In this document: piece after piece, positions 1 through 11,119 of the stretch
Layout of the letters: each line of letters begins with the position of its first letter
Position numbering within the stretch: position 1 is the first letter of the stretch
Origin: Micromonospora solifontis
Lineage (GTDB): Bacteria; Actinomycetota; Actinomycetes; Mycobacteriales; Micromonosporaceae
Direction of reading: 5' to 3'
DNA length: 64,000 nucleotides
NCBI RefSeq assembly: GCF_003725545.1
Contig: NZ_RJLN01000003.1
Coordinates: forward strand, 62,001-126,000
The notes under the pieces: generated by a model
What the model was told of the DNA's origin: nothing
The model's input: the letters and a program-made list of their open reading frames with translations, nothing else
Databases searched by the model: none
Program-made: the position numbers and the translations under genes

Positions 1-1172
1 AGCGCCTGGCCGGCCACGTTGGTGGCGGTACGCATCATGTCCAGGATCGGGTCGATCGCCAGCAGCAGACCGGCGCCGGCCAGCGGCAGGCCCAGCGTGC
101 TCAGGGTCAGGGTCAGCATCACGATCGCGCCGGTGAGGCCGGCGGTGGCCGCCGAGCCGACCACCGAGACGAAGGCGATCAGCAGGTAGTCGGTGACGCC
201 GAGGTGAATGCCGAAGACCTGCGCGACGAAGATCGCCGCGAGGGCCGGGTAGACGGCCGCGCAGCCGTCCATCTTGGTGGTGGCGCCGAACGGGACCGCG
301 AACGAGGCGTACTCGCGGGGGACGCCGAGCCGCTCGACGGAGCGCTGGGTCACCGGCATGGTGCCCACCGAGGAGCGGGAGACGAAGGCCAGCTCGATGG
401 CGGGCCAGGCGCCGGCGAAGAAGCGCAGCGGGTTGAGCCGGCCGGCGGCGACCAGCAGCACCGGGTAGACCACGAACAGCACGATCGCGCAGCCGACGTA
501 GACGGCGGTGGTGAACCTGGCGAGCGGGGCCAGCAGGTCCCAGCCGTACGAGGCGACGGCGTTGCCGATCAGGCCGAGGGTGCCGATCGGGGCGAGCCGG
601 ATGACCCACCAGAGCGCCTTCTGCACGATGGCGAGCACCGAGCGGTTGAGCGTCACGAACGGCTCGGCGGCCTCGCCGATGAGCAGCGCGGCGGCGCCGA
701 CGACCAGGGCGAGGAACACGATCTGCAGGACGTTGCCCTCGACGAACGCGCCGACCGGGTTGGTCGGGACGATGCCGGCGAGGAAGTCGGTCCAGGAGCC
801 GGTCTTCTTCGGCGCGGTGGCGCCGGCCAGGTCGAGCGTCACCCCCTTGCCCGGGTCGGTGAGCAGGCCGAGGCCGATGCCGATGCTCACCGCGATCAGG
901 GCGGTGATGCCGAACCAGAGCAGGGTCCGGACGGCCAGCCGGGCGGCGTTGGCCACGCCGCGCAGGCTGACCACGCTGACCACGATGGCGGTGAAGACCA
1001 GCGGCGGCACGGCCAGTTTGAGCAGCTGGACGAAGAGGTGGCCGACGGTGTCGAGGGTGCTGGTCAGCCAGGCGAGGTCGTTGGCGCGGGCGAGGAAGCC
1101 GAGCGCCACGCCGAGCACGAGGCCGAGCAGGATCTGCACGGAGAAGGGGAACTTGCGCAGGGCGGAAGCCAT
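1..1172 (-). CDS. Dicarboxylate/amino acid:cation symporter (DAACS family), C-terminus cut off by window edge
   Basis: Sodium- or proton-coupled uptake of C4-dicarboxylates or acidic amino acids across the inner membrane. About 390 codons are visible from an ATG at 1172 and the frame is still open at base 1, so the C-terminus is missing. The translation has the hydrophobic pattern of the GltP/DctA fold, a TKMDGCAAVYP segment in the place of the NMDGT substrate-site motif, and the conserved IDPILDMMRTATNV segment right at the window edge. Substrate cannot be decided from sequence. It stands alone, facing the convergent-side GST gene across a 299-bp gap. No clear ribosome-binding site or -10 box precedes the ATG. 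Confidence 0.88.
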   Translation of the reverse strand, partial: MASALRKFPFSVQILLGLVLGVALGFLARANDLAWLTSTLDTVGHLFVQLLKLAVPPLVFTAIVVSVVSLRGVANAARLAVRTLLWFGITALIAVSIGIGLGLLTDPGKGVTLDLAGATAPKKTGSWTDFLAGIVPTNPVGAFVEGNVLQIVFLALVVGAAALLIGEAAEPFVTLNRSVLAIVQKALWWVIRLAPIGTLGLIGNAVASYGWDLLAPLARFTTAVYVGCAIVLFVVYPVLLVAAGRLNPLRFFAGAWPAIELAFVSRSSVGTMPVTQRSVERLGVPREYASFAVPFGATTKMDGCAAVYPALAAIFVAQVFGIHLGVTDYLLIAFVSVVGSAATAGLTGAIVMLTLTLSTLGLPLAGAGLLLAIDPILDMMRTATNVAGQA

Positions 1173-1471
1173 GATGATCTGTCCAAGGTCTGGGTGCGGG
1201 TGAACGGGCAGCGTCAGGGGCGGAGCTGCGCCGGACAGATGCCGCTGGCCTGCCGTCGGAGGTCGACGTACAGGCGCACGGTGAGGTGCCAGACGTTGGT
1301 CATCGCCTGCCGACGCTACTCCCAGCCGGTTCCCAGGTGGAAGGAGCGATCTGCGTGACGATCCTTACAGGGTGCCCGCCCGTCTCCCCGCCGTCGGCCG
1401 CAGCGGTCGGTCGGGCGTTCCGGAACGTCAAGGCGGTCCGATCATTCGCGGCGGCGGTGCCGCCGCCCGGC
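1173..1471. other. Intergenic region between symporter and GST genes
   Basis: No credible gene. It should contain the symporter promoter and the GST 3' end. Seen: a 12-bp perfect palindrome CGTTCCGGAACG at 1416-1427 and a GGCGGC-GGT-GCCGCC hairpin at 1450-1464 just past the GST stop, which could end GST transcription but lacks a T-tract. Confidence 0.4.
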
Positions 1472-2437
<966 letters not shown>

Positions 2438-2443
2438 GCCGCC

Positions 2444-2449
2444 AACCTA
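2444..2449 (-). promoter_or_regulatory. Leaderless -10 box for the GST gene
   Basis: Reads TAGGTT on the minus strand, with 6 nt to the ATG at 2437, so transcription should begin at or next to the start codon. Confidence 0.55.
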
Positions 2450-2545
2450 GCCGTTCCGGGCGTGGATATCCTGGCGCCGGGCGTCCCCGTGACCCGGTGG
2501 GCGACCCGCCGCCAGCCCCTTCCCACCCCCGAAGGACGTGCGTCG

Positions 2546-3751
<1,206 letters not shown>

Positions 3752-3828
3752 CCGGGGCCGGACGGCCCGGCGGCCCACCGCCGGGCCGTCCGTCGAAAGT
3801 GGATATCCCGGATCTGGGAGCGCGCGCA

Positions 3829-3834
3829 TAGAGT
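3829..3834 (+). promoter_or_regulatory. Candidate -10 box for the DUF574-GGDEF-DUF456 operon
   Basis: TAGAGT lies 44 nt ahead of the ATG at 3879, giving an untranslated leader of roughly 38 nt with a G-rich ribosome-binding site. No good -35 is visible. Confidence 0.35.
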
Positions 3835-3878
3835 GGTGTCGACCACAGCTACGCGGTGACGACCTGGGGGACCGAGCG

Positions 3879-4697
3879 ATGCAGACGCCGGACGGACTTC
3901 CCGCCGAGATCGACCTGAGCCGACCGAGCGCGGCCCGGGTCTACGACTACTTTCTCGGCGGCGCGCACAACTTCGAGATCGACCGGCAGCTCGCCGAGCA
4001 GATCGCGGCCATGACCCCGAACCTGCCCGCCACCATGCGTGCCGGCCGGGAGTTCCTGCGCCGGGCGGTGCGGGCGCTGCTCGACGCGGGTATTGACCAG
4101 TTCCTCGACATCGGCTCCGGGATTCCCACCGTGGGCAACGTGCACGAGGTGGCCCAGGCGGCCAACCCGCAGGCGCGAATCGTCTACGTCGACATCGACC
4201 CGGTCGCGGTGGCGCACAGCAAGGACCTGCTCGCCGGCAACGACCGGGCCGTCGCCCTGCACGGCGACCTGCGCGAGCCGAAGCTGATCCTGGACCACGC
4301 CCGGGCCGGCGGCCTGATCGACTTCGACCGCCCGCTCGGCATCCTGCTCGCCGGGGTGGTGCACTTCATCCCCGACGCCGACCGGCCGGGCGACATCCTG
4401 GCCACCCTGCGGGCCGCCGCCGCACCCGGCAGCTTCCTGGTCATCTCCCACTCGACCTTCGAGGACCAGCCGCAGGAGATGCTGGACGCGCAGCGGCTCT
4501 CCGCGCGTACCGCCACGGAGATCACCCTCCGGTCCCGCGCCGAGATCACCGGCTACTTCGGCGACTGGACGATCCTCGAACCGGGCGTGGTGCACATGCC
4601 GCTGTGGCGGCCCGACTCACCGTCCGACGTGGACGAGCACCCCGAGCGGTTCGGGGCGTTCGGCGGCGTCGCCCGGTACGACCGGCCCGCCGGCTGA
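3879..4697 (+). CDS. DUF574-family SAM-dependent methyltransferase
   Basis: A 272-residue protein of the actinomycete-specific PF04672 family. The diagnostic N-terminal segment [20 protein letters not shown] and the SAM-binding region ([16 protein letters not shown], followed by [15 protein letters not shown]) are intact. The family is large in Streptomyces and Micromonospora but its substrates are mostly unknown. The gene lies 6 bp upstream of the GGDEF/EAL gene and is probably co-transcribed with it and the DUF456 gene. A functional link to cyclic-di-GMP signalling is only suggested by this arrangement. Confidence 0.85.
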   Translation: MQTPDGLPAEIDLSRPSAARVYDYFLGGAHNFEIDRQLAEQIAAMTPNLPATMRAGREFLRRAVRALLDAGIDQFLDIGSGIPTVGNVHEVAQAANPQARIVYVDIDPVAVAHSKDLLAGNDRAVALHGDLREPKLILDHARAGGLIDFDRPLGILLAGVVHFIPDADRPGDILATLRAAAAPGSFLVISHSTFEDQPQEMLDAQRLSARTATEITLRSRAEITGYFGDWTILEPGVVHMPLWRPDSPSDVDEHPERFGAFGGVARYDRPAG

Positions 4698-4703
4698 GCC
4701 GAC

Positions 4704-6863
4704 ATGCGCGCCCCGGACCCCGACGGGGGCGGGTTCAGTCGACCGGGCGCCCAGGCGTACGCCGCCGAGTGGGCCCGGGCCGTGCGGCGCATCGGATTCG
4801 TGCCGCTCAGCGCGGCCGAGACCGAGCGGCTGCTGCTGGTGCACACCGTACGCCTCGGGCAGGCCCTGCTCGCCCCGGCGTTCTCCGCCGACGCGGCCGA
4901 GGACGTCGGGCGGGCCCTGGTGGAGGCGCACCTGACCGAGCCGGGCGTGCTGGACTGGTCGGTCCAGGCGCTCGGCGACCGGTTCCTGCCCTGGGTGGTG
5001 GCCTCCCGGGCGGAGCAGCCGGAGGCTCGCGAGCGGGTCGCCGCGCTGCAGGGCGCCCTCGCGGCCGGCTTCGCCCGGGCGCTGCGCGACCGGACCTTCA
5101 GCCAGCAGGAGCGGATCGCCCGCTCCGCCTGGCAGGCCCGGGACGCGGTGGAGCAGGCGCTACGGGACAGCGAGGCCCGGTTCCGCGCGGTGTTCACCGG
5201 CGCCGCGATCGGGATCGGCATCGCCGACATGGACGGCACCATCCTGGAGGTCAACCAGTCCTTCGCGGACATGCTCGGCTATTCCGCCGAGGAGCTGCGC
5301 GAGATCAACGTCGCCGCGCTGTTCCACGCCGACGACGCGGCCGGCATGTGGGAGCTCTACCAGGAGCTGATCGAGGGCAAGCACGACAGCGTACGGGTGG
5401 AGAAGCGCTACTACCGCAAGGACGGCAGCACCGTCTGGACCGATCTCGCCGTCTCGCTGATCCGCTACGACGACGGCCGCCCCCGGTTCACCGTCGCCAT
5501 GATCGAGGACATCACCGAGCGGTACGAGCTCCAGCAGCGGCTGCGCTTCCAGGCGCTGCACGATCCGCTCACCGGCCTGCCCAACCGGACGCTCTTCTTC
5601 GAGACCCTGGGCCGGGTCTTCGGCACCGCCGGTCCGGAGCAGCGGGTCGGGATCTGCTTCATCGACCTGGACGGCTTCAAGGCGATCAACGACAGCCTCG
5701 GCCACGACCTCGGGGACCGGCTGCTCAAGGTGATCGGCCGGCGGTTGGCCGACTCCGTGTCCGGCCAGGGGCATCTGGTGGCGCGGATGGGCGGCGACGA
5801 GTTCGTCATCCTGGTCGACTCCGACGGCGGCCTCGACGACGCGGTGGAGGTGGCCGAGCTGGCGCTCGCGGCGGTCTCCGCCCCGGTCCATGTCGGGGAC
5901 CAGCAGCTCGCCGTGTCGGCCAGCATCGGCATCGTGGAGTGCCCGGCGGCGGAGACCAGTGTCTCGGAGCTGATGAAGGCCGCCGACATCACCCTCTACT
6001 GGGCCAAGGCCGAGGGGCGGGGCCGTTGGGCGGTCTACGACCCGGAGCGCAGCGCCGCCGACATCGCCCGTTCGGCCCTGGCCGCCGGGCTGCCGGCCGC
6101 GCTGGACCGGGGCGAGTTCGTGGTGCACTACCAGCCCATCGTGTCCCTGCTCGACGAGTCGATGGTGGCGGTCGAGGCGCTGGTCCGCTGGCAGCACCCG
6201 GAGCTGGGGCTGATCGGCCCGGACCGGTTCATCGGGCTGGCCGAGGAGACCGGCCTGATCGTCCGGCTCGGCGCCTGGGTGTTGAAGCAGGCGTGCCGGG
6301 ACGCCGAGAGCTGGCGGCGGGCGTATCCCGCGACGCGGCTGGTGGTCAGCGTCAACCTGGCCGCCCGGCAGGCCGACGACCCGGGCATCGTGGAGACCGT
6401 CGCCGAGGCGTTGCAGCACACCGGGCTCCCCGCCGAGCTGCTCCAACTGGAGCTGACCGAGAGCGCCGTGATGGGCACCGCCGGCGAGCCGCTGCGTTCC
6501 CTGCGCCGCCTCGCCGGCCTCGGCGTCCGGCTGGCCATCGACGACTTCGGCACCGGCTACTCCAACCTGGCGTACCTGCGGCGGCTGCCGATCCACTGCC
6601 TCAAGCTGGCCGGCCCGTTCGTCGAGGGGATCCGGGCCGACGGGACGGACGGCGACCACCGGGACGAACGGATCGTCGACGCGCTGGTGCGGCTGGCCCA
6701 CGCCCTGGAGCTCTGGGTAACCGCGGAGGCGGTGGAGACTGAGGCGCAGGCCGAGCGGCTGCGGGCGCTGCGCTGCGACACCGGGCAGGGCCGCTGGTTC
6801 GGCGCCCCGATGCCGGCCGACCGGATCCGGGCCCGGCTGGCCGGCGGCGGGAAGGCGGCATGA
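4704..6863 (+). CDS. PAS-GGDEF-EAL cyclic-di-GMP signalling protein
   Basis: 719 residues. An N-terminal helical region (about 1-150) without clear relatives, a PAS domain (about 155-275), a GGDEF domain with intact GGDEF at about 363-367, and an EAL domain beginning at VEALVRWQHP (about 489). Synthesis and hydrolysis of cyclic di-GMP are both possible. The RxxD inhibitory site that should sit just before GGDEF reads GQGH, so product inhibition is probably lost. EAL residues look retained (NLA, LTES, DDFGTGYSNL, K of LKLAGPFV, AEAVE), but the usual KID segment is KLA. The domain order resembles the Streptomyces RmdA/RmdB group. No membrane segment is seen. It overlaps the next gene by 4 bp (ATGA). 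Confidence 0.88.
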   Translation: MRAPDPDGGGFSRPGAQAYAAEWARAVRRIGFVPLSAAETERLLLVHTVRLGQALLAPAFSADAAEDVGRALVEAHLTEPGVLDWSVQALGDRFLPWVVASRAEQPEARERVAALQGALAAGFARALRDRTFSQQERIARSAWQARDAVEQALRDSEARFRAVFTGAAIGIGIADMDGTILEVNQSFADMLGYSAEELREINVAALFHADDAAGMWELYQELIEGKHDSVRVEKRYYRKDGSTVWTDLAVSLIRYDDGRPRFTVAMIEDITERYELQQRLRFQALHDPLTGLPNRTLFFETLGRVFGTAGPEQRVGICFIDLDGFKAINDSLGHDLGDRLLKVIGRRLADSVSGQGHLVARMGGDEFVILVDSDGGLDDAVEVAELALAAVSAPVHVGDQQLAVSASIGIVECPAAETSVSELMKAADITLYWAKAEGRGRWAVYDPERSAADIARSALAAGLPAALDRGEFVVHYQPIVSLLDESMVAVEALVRWQHPELGLIGPDRFIGLAEETGLIVRLGAWVLKQACRDAESWRRAYPATRLVVSVNLAARQADDPGIVETVAEALQHTGLPAELLQLELTESAVMGTAGEPLRSLRRLAGLGVRLAIDDFGTGYSNLAYLRRLPIHCLKLAGPFVEGIRADGTDGDHRDERIVDALVRLAHALELWVTAEAVETEAQAERLRALRCDTGQGRWFGAPMPADRIRARLAGGGKAA

Positions 6864-7360
6864 GTCTGACCGACACGCAGGCGGTGGTGTCCCTGGTCGC
6901 CGCGCTGGCGATCCTGGCCGGGCTGGCCGGGGTGGTGGTGCCCGGGCTGCCGGCGCTGCCGCTCTGCTGGGGCGGGGTGCTGGTGTGGGCGCTGTTCGGC
7001 GGGGCCGGCCCGGGCCGCTGGGCGGTGCTCGCCGCCGCCACCGTGGTCGCGGCCGGCGGCGCGGTCGTCAAGTACGCCTGGCCGGGGCGGAACCTGAAGC
7101 GCACCGGGGTGCCGACGTCGTCCCTGCTGGCCGGGGGCCTGCTCGGGCTGATCGGGTTCTTCGTCATCCCGGTGGTCGGCCTGCCGATCGGCTTCGTCGG
7201 CGGGATCTGGGGTGCCGAACGGCTCCGGCTGGGCAGCAACCAGCTCGCCTGGCCGGCCACCGTGCAGGCGCTCAAGGCGGCCGGGCTGTCCATGCTGGTG
7301 GAGTTCCTGGCCGGCGTGGTCATCGCCGCCCTCTGGGTGGCCGGCCTGCTGTTCGCCTGA
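6860..7360 (+). CDS. DUF456 family membrane protein
   Basis: 166 residues, almost entirely hydrophobic, with four predicted membrane segments and glycine-rich loops (GGLLGLIGFFVIPVVGLPIG; AERLRLGSNQLAWPATVQALKA) characteristic of DUF456. No biochemical role is known for the family. Its ATG overlaps the stop codon of the GGDEF/EAL gene in an ATGA, so translation is probably coupled and it is the last gene of that operon. Confidence 0.8.
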   Translation: MSLTDTQAVVSLVAALAILAGLAGVVVPGLPALPLCWGGVLVWALFGGAGPGRWAVLAAATVVAAGGAVVKYAWPGRNLKRTGVPTSSLLAGGLLGLIGFFVIPVVGLPIGFVGGIWGAERLRLGSNQLAWPATVQALKAAGLSMLVEFLAGVVIAALWVAGLLFA

Positions 7361-7382
7361 GGGGCACGGCCGCGGACGACGC

Positions 7383-7388
7383 TAGGGT
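7383..7388 (+). promoter_or_regulatory. Leaderless -10 box for the MBL-fold gene
   Basis: TAGGGT, 6 nt before the ATG at 7395. Confidence 0.55.
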
Positions 7389-7394
7389 GGTCCC

Positions 7395-8183
7395 ATGCGG
7401 ATCACCGTCCTCGGCGGCCTCGGCGCGTGGCCCACCGCCGAGCAGGCCTGCTCCGGCTTCCTGGTCGAACACGAGGGCTTCCGGCTGCTGATCGACCCCG
7501 GTTACGCGACCCTGCAACCGCTGCTGGCGCGCGTCCCGGCCGACCGGGTGGACGCCGTGTACGTCAGCCACGGCCACCCGGATCACTGTGCCGACCTGCA
7601 ACCGCTGCTGCGGGCCCGGGTGCTCGCCGACCGCTCCGGCCCCCCGCTGCCCGTCCACGCGCCCGCCGGCAGCCTGGACCGCCTGCTCGCCATCGACGAG
7701 CCGGGCCTGGTGGAGCCGGCGTACCGGTTGCGAGCCTTCGTCCCGGGAGACGCGTTCGGGCTCGGGCCGTTCCGGGTGGACACCTGGTCGTTGCCGCACT
7801 GGGTGCCCAACGCCGGTGCCCGGTTCGCCGGCCGGGACGCGGTGCTGGCCTACACGGGGGACACCGGGTCCAGCCCGGACCTCGTCGGGCTGGCCCGGGA
7901 CGCCGACCTGTTGATCGCCGACGCGACGTACCCCGAGGAGATTCCCGAGCGGCACGCCGGCAACCTGTCCAGCGCCGCGGAGGTCGGCCGCTACGCGGCG
8001 GCGGCCCGGGTACGGCGAGTGCTGCTCACCCACCTCTGGCCGGGATCACCGCCGGACCCGGCGGTCGCGGCGGCCCGCCGGTCGTACCCGGGTCCGGTCC
8101 AGGTCGCCGAGCCCGGTCTGGTCCTGCGGGTGCCGGAGCCGGAATTCCCTCCGCCGGGGGAGGCGACCGACCCGCGAGCGTGA
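7395..8183 (+). CDS. MBL-fold metallohydrolase (RNase Z-like)
   Basis: 262-residue cytosolic zinc hydrolase. The metal-binding motif SHGHPDHCADL, a conserved Asp in AYTGDTGSS, a second in LIADATYPEE and the final His in LLTHLWPG occur in the expected order. The fold is closest to the RNase Z/PhnP-like branch, but the long exosite arm of true tRNA maturases is not visible, so a small-molecule phosphodiesterase or lactonase role is equally likely. A TAGGGT box immediately upstream suggests its own leaderless promoter. Confidence 0.8.
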   Translation: MRITVLGGLGAWPTAEQACSGFLVEHEGFRLLIDPGYATLQPLLARVPADRVDAVYVSHGHPDHCADLQPLLRARVLADRSGPPLPVHAPAGSLDRLLAIDEPGLVEPAYRLRAFVPGDAFGLGPFRVDTWSLPHWVPNAGARFAGRDAVLAYTGDTGSSPDLVGLARDADLLIADATYPEEIPERHAGNLSSAAEVGRYAAAARVRRVLLTHLWPGSPPDPAVAAARRSYPGPVQVAEPGLVLRVPEPEFPPPGEATDPRA

Positions 8184-8205
8184 GGGCGGCCGTCCGGCCG
8201 GATCC

Positions 8206-8211
8206 TAACGT
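8206..8211 (+). promoter_or_regulatory. Leaderless -10 box for the UbiA-like gene
   Basis: TAACGT, 7 nt before the ATG at 8219. Confidence 0.5.
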
Positions 8212-8218
8212 CGGGTCC

Positions 8219-9133
8219 ATGGTCCTCCTGCGTCCCGCCGCCCGCCCGCGAGCGGCCCGGGCCTGGGCGGTGCTGCGCCTGACCCGCCCGTGGTTCTGGC
8301 CGCTCGGCTGGGCGGCCGCCTACGCCGGTTCCGTGCTCGCGACGCGCGGCTGGTGGCCACCCGCCGAGGCGGTGCCGCGGTCGCTGGCCGCGCTGGTCGT
8401 GCTCGGGCCGCTGGTCTGGGCTTCCGTCCTCGCGGTCAACGATCTGCACGACCTGCCCAGCGACCGGCGGAACCCGCGCAAGTCCACCGCGCCGCTGGTC
8501 ACCGCTCTGCTCACCGAGGCGGACCTGGTCCGCTGGCACATCGGCGCCTCCGTCGCGGCGCTCGGCGTGGCGGCGGCGGTCGGGCCGGACTTCGCCGCCG
8601 GCACCGCCGCGGTGCTGCTGCTCGGCTGGCTCTACAGTGCCCCGCCGGTCCGTCTCAAGGCCCGGCCCGGCCTCGACGTCGCCGCCAACGCTGTCACCGT
8701 CGGCGTGCTCGCGCCGGTGGCGGGCTGGTCGCTGCACCGGCCGGTCACCGACTACCCGGTCCCGGTGGCGCTGCTGGGCCTGCTCCTGGTGGCTGCGCTC
8801 TATCTGCCGACGACGGTGCTGGACGCCGACGCCGACGCGGCGGCCGGTGACACCACCGCGGCGGTCCGCTGGACGCCCCGGGTGTGCCGGCGGGCCGGGA
8901 TCGCCCTCTGGGTGGCGGCGACGGCGCTGTGGCTGGTCAGCTGCCACCTGGACCTGCTGGTCCGGCGGAACTCCTGGCTGCTGCAGACGGTCTGGGCGCC
9001 GGTGCTGGTCGCCGGGTACGTGGTCGCCGTCCGGCGGCCGTCCATCCCGCGGCTGGCCGCGGTCTGCCTGCTCTTCGCCGTGCCGGCCGCGGACTTCCTG
9101 CTGGCCTGGGTCGCCGCCGGCGGGCCGTCCTGA
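8219..9133 (+). CDS. UbiA-like membrane prenyltransferase
   Basis: Integral-membrane prenyl transferase, 304 residues with about eight or nine hydrophobic segments. The first aspartate motif is intact as NDLHDLPSDRRN (pattern NDxxDxxxD) and a second acidic cluster DADADAAAGDTT fits the DxxxD motif. Enzymes of this fold attach polyprenyl chains to aromatic or other acceptors (menaquinone, haem O, decaprenyl-phospho-sugars, terpenoids). Nothing nearby fixes the acceptor. The ATG at 8219 is chosen because of the TAACGT box 7 nt upstream. Confidence 0.8.
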   Translation: MVLLRPAARPRAARAWAVLRLTRPWFWPLGWAAAYAGSVLATRGWWPPAEAVPRSLAALVVLGPLVWASVLAVNDLHDLPSDRRNPRKSTAPLVTALLTEADLVRWHIGASVAALGVAAAVGPDFAAGTAAVLLLGWLYSAPPVRLKARPGLDVAANAVTVGVLAPVAGWSLHRPVTDYPVPVALLGLLLVAALYLPTTVLDADADAAAGDTTAAVRWTPRVCRRAGIALWVAATALWLVSCHLDLLVRRNSWLLQTVWAPVLVAGYVVAVRRPSIPRLAAVCLLFAVPAADFLLAWVAAGGPS

Positions 9134-9150
9134 CGATCGGCAGAGAGCGG

Positions 9151-9221
9151 CGGCGCGGGGCGTCCGAAGGGTACGGCGGATCGCCGTACGTCAGTGAGAG
9201 AGAGGTGGACGCCCCGCGCCG
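9151..9221. terminator. Nested palindrome after the UbiA-like gene
   Basis: A perfect 15-bp inverted repeat (arms 9151-9165 and 9207-9221, arm CGGCGCGGGGCGTCC) encloses a second perfect hairpin GTACGGCG-GAT-CGCCGTAC at 9171-9189. It sits 18 bp past the stop codon. There is no T-tract. It may stop transcription or be a mobile palindromic repeat. Confidence 0.5.
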
Positions 9222-9357
9222 GCGCGGACCGGGCGTTGCCGAGCGCCCGGTGTCGGCCCGTCGCGATCGGGCCTGGTCACGGGCTCAAGCATGCCGGCGG
9301 ACCGCCCGGTCCGGCAACCGGATTTGACGCCGGCCCGGGAGGCGCGACACCGGCGTC

Positions 9358-9406
9358 GGTCAATGGTCTGGTCCCGGTCGAATTTTTCGGGCGACCTCCA
9401 TTGACC
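9358..9406. promoter_or_regulatory. Candidate operator for the GntR/FCD regulator upstream of the permease
   Basis: Perfect inverted repeat GGTCAATGG (9358-9366) and CCATTGACC (9398-9406) around a 31-bp spacer that contains GGTCTGGT (9364-9371). Both CCATTGAC and GGTCTGGT recur upstream of the ligase gene at 11940-11964, as expected for shared control by the regulator encoded between them. Confidence 0.45.
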
Positions 9407-9430
9407 TGGTTCTACCCGTGGCCGCATTAT
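9401..9430 (+). promoter_or_regulatory. Promoter of the APC permease
   Basis: -35 TTGACC (9401-9406), 18-bp spacer, -10 CATTAT (9425-9430). The -35 box is the right arm of the inverted repeat, so a bound regulator would block polymerase. Confidence 0.5.
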
Positions 9431-9482
9431 CCCGTCAGACGGTGACGCAGGTCACAGTCTCCGCCCGTCCAAGGGAGACACG

Positions 9483-11048
9483 ATGAGCTCAACGATTGAG
9501 GACGGAGTACCCCGACCCACCCCGATCTCCGACGAGGATCGGCTCGCCCAGCTGGGCTACCAGCAGGAGCTCCGCCGAAAGCTGTCCGGCTTCTCCAACT
9601 TCGCGGTCTCGTTCTCCATCATCTCCATCCTGGCCGGCGCCATCACGTCGTACGGCATCGCCATGACGGCGGGCGGCCCGCTGGCCATCACGCTCGGCTG
9701 GCTCTTCGTCGGCGTCATGGTCGTCTTCGTCGCGCTGGCCATGGCCGAGATCTGCTCGATCTATCCCACCGCCGGCGCCCTCTACTGGTGGGCCGCCGCA
9801 CTGGCCAAGCGCAACAAGGCCGCCTGGGCCTGGTTCGTCGGCTGGTTCAACTTCCTCGGCGAGGTGGCGGTGACCGCCGCGATCGACTTCGGCGCCGCGA
9901 TCACCACGGCGGCCTTCCTGAGCCTCGCCTTCGACATGGAGGTGACCGCCGGACGCACCTTCCTGATCTTCCTGTTGATCATCGTCGCCCACGGCCTGCT
10001 CAACACCTTCGGGGTCAATCTCGTGCGGGTCCTGTCGGACATCAGCGCCTGGTGGCACCTCGTCGGCGTGGCGGTCATCGTGGTCGTCCTCGCGATCGTG
10101 CCCGACCAGCACAAGCCCATCTCCGAGGTCTTCCTCGAGGTACGCAACGAGACCGGCTTCACCTTCGCCGGCGCGGCCGGGTACGCCGTCCTCATCGGAC
10201 TGCTGATGGCGCAGTACACCTACACCGGTTACGACGCGAGCGCGCACGTGGCGGAGGAGACGCACGACGCCGCCCGCTCGGCGCCGCGCGGCATCGTCAT
10301 GTCGGTGGTGGTCTCGGTCATCGCCGGCTTCGTGCTCCTGTTCGCCATCACCTGGTCCATCCAGGACTACCAGGCGGAGCGCACGACGGAGCTGGGGTTG
10401 CCCCCGGCGCAGATCTTCATCGACGCCGCCGGCCGCGACCTCGGCACGTTCCTGCTCTTCATCTGCGTGGTCGCGCAGTTCTTCTGCGGCATGGCGTCGG
10501 TCACGGCGAACTCCCGCATGGCGTACGCGTTCAGCCGGGACGGCGCCCTGCCCGGCTCGCGGATCTGGAAGCGGGTCAACCCGCGCACGGGCACGCCGAC
10601 GAACTCCATCTGGCTCTGCGTGGCGTGTTCCGCACTGCTGGTCCTGCCGTCCCTGTGGAACACCACCGCCTACCTGGCGGCCACCTCGATCGCCGTGATC
10701 GGCCTCTACATCGCGTACGTGGCCCCGGTCTTCCTGCGCCGGCGCGCGGCGGACCTCGCGGTGGGCCCGTGGAACCTCGGCCGGTGGAGCGCGCCGGTCG
10801 GGTGGACGGCGATCGTCTGGGTCGCGATCATCTGCGTCCTGTTCGTGCTGCCCACGAGCAGCCCCGTCACCGCCAGCACCTTCAACTACACCATCGTCGC
10901 GGTCGGCGTCGTGCTCGGTGGCGCCTGGCTCTGGTGGGTGTTCAGTGCCCGGCGCTGGTTCACCGGCCCCCGGCACAACGTGCCGGACCCGGTGATCCCC
11001 CGGCCGGCGGCGGGTGCCGAACCGGTCAGCGAGGCCACCGCCGAGTAG
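9483..11048 (+). CDS. APC-superfamily amino acid/amine permease
   Basis: 521 residues with about twelve membrane segments. The N-terminal half carries the APC signature (YQQELRRKLSGFSNFAVSF, then YPTAGALYWWAAALAKRNKA) and an YTGYDASAHVAEETHDA segment typical of amine/amino-acid members. An AAGGGAG ribosome-binding site precedes the ATG. It is the first gene of a gamma-glutamylation cluster, so it probably imports the amine or amino alcohol that the downstream ligase conjugates (inference from context). No sequence feature names the substrate. Confidence 0.87.
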   Translation: MSSTIEDGVPRPTPISDEDRLAQLGYQQELRRKLSGFSNFAVSFSIISILAGAITSYGIAMTAGGPLAITLGWLFVGVMVVFVALAMAEICSIYPTAGALYWWAAALAKRNKAAWAWFVGWFNFLGEVAVTAAIDFGAAITTAAFLSLAFDMEVTAGRTFLIFLLIIVAHGLLNTFGVNLVRVLSDISAWWHLVGVAVIVVVLAIVPDQHKPISEVFLEVRNETGFTFAGAAGYAVLIGLLMAQYTYTGYDASAHVAEETHDAARSAPRGIVMSVVVSVIAGFVLLFAITWSIQDYQAERTTELGLPPAQIFIDAAGRDLGTFLLFICVVAQFFCGMASVTANSRMAYAFSRDGALPGSRIWKRVNPRTGTPTNSIWLCVACSALLVLPSLWNTTAYLAATSIAVIGLYIAYVAPVFLRRRAADLAVGPWNLGRWSAPVGWTAIVWVAIICVLFVLPTSSPVTASTFNYTIVAVGVVLGGAWLWWVFSARRWFTGPRHNVPDPVIPRPAAGAEPVSEATAE

Positions 11049-11119
11049 GTTGCCGGGCGTGGCGGGCGGGCGCCGGAGCGCGCCCGCCACGCCGACCGGA
11101 CGCGGGGAGGGGACGGCCG

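Larger units (their letters stand above)
9134..9482. other. Control region upstream of the APC permease
   Basis: 349 bp without a believable gene. It holds the nested palindrome at 9151-9221, the 9-bp inverted repeat GGTCAATGG/CCATTGACC (9358-9366 and 9398-9406), and a promoter overlapping its right arm. Confidence 0.5.

Noticed and set aside
204..1358. Plus-strand frame of 384 codons over the symporter
   Set aside because: Rich in Glu/Asp/Gly/Arg with no fold; the minus strand encodes a clear DAACS transporter through the same bases.
9194..9445. 83-codon plus-strand frame before the permease
   Set aside because: Runs across the nested palindrome, the operator and the permease promoter; Pro/Gly-rich with no motif or ribosome-binding site.
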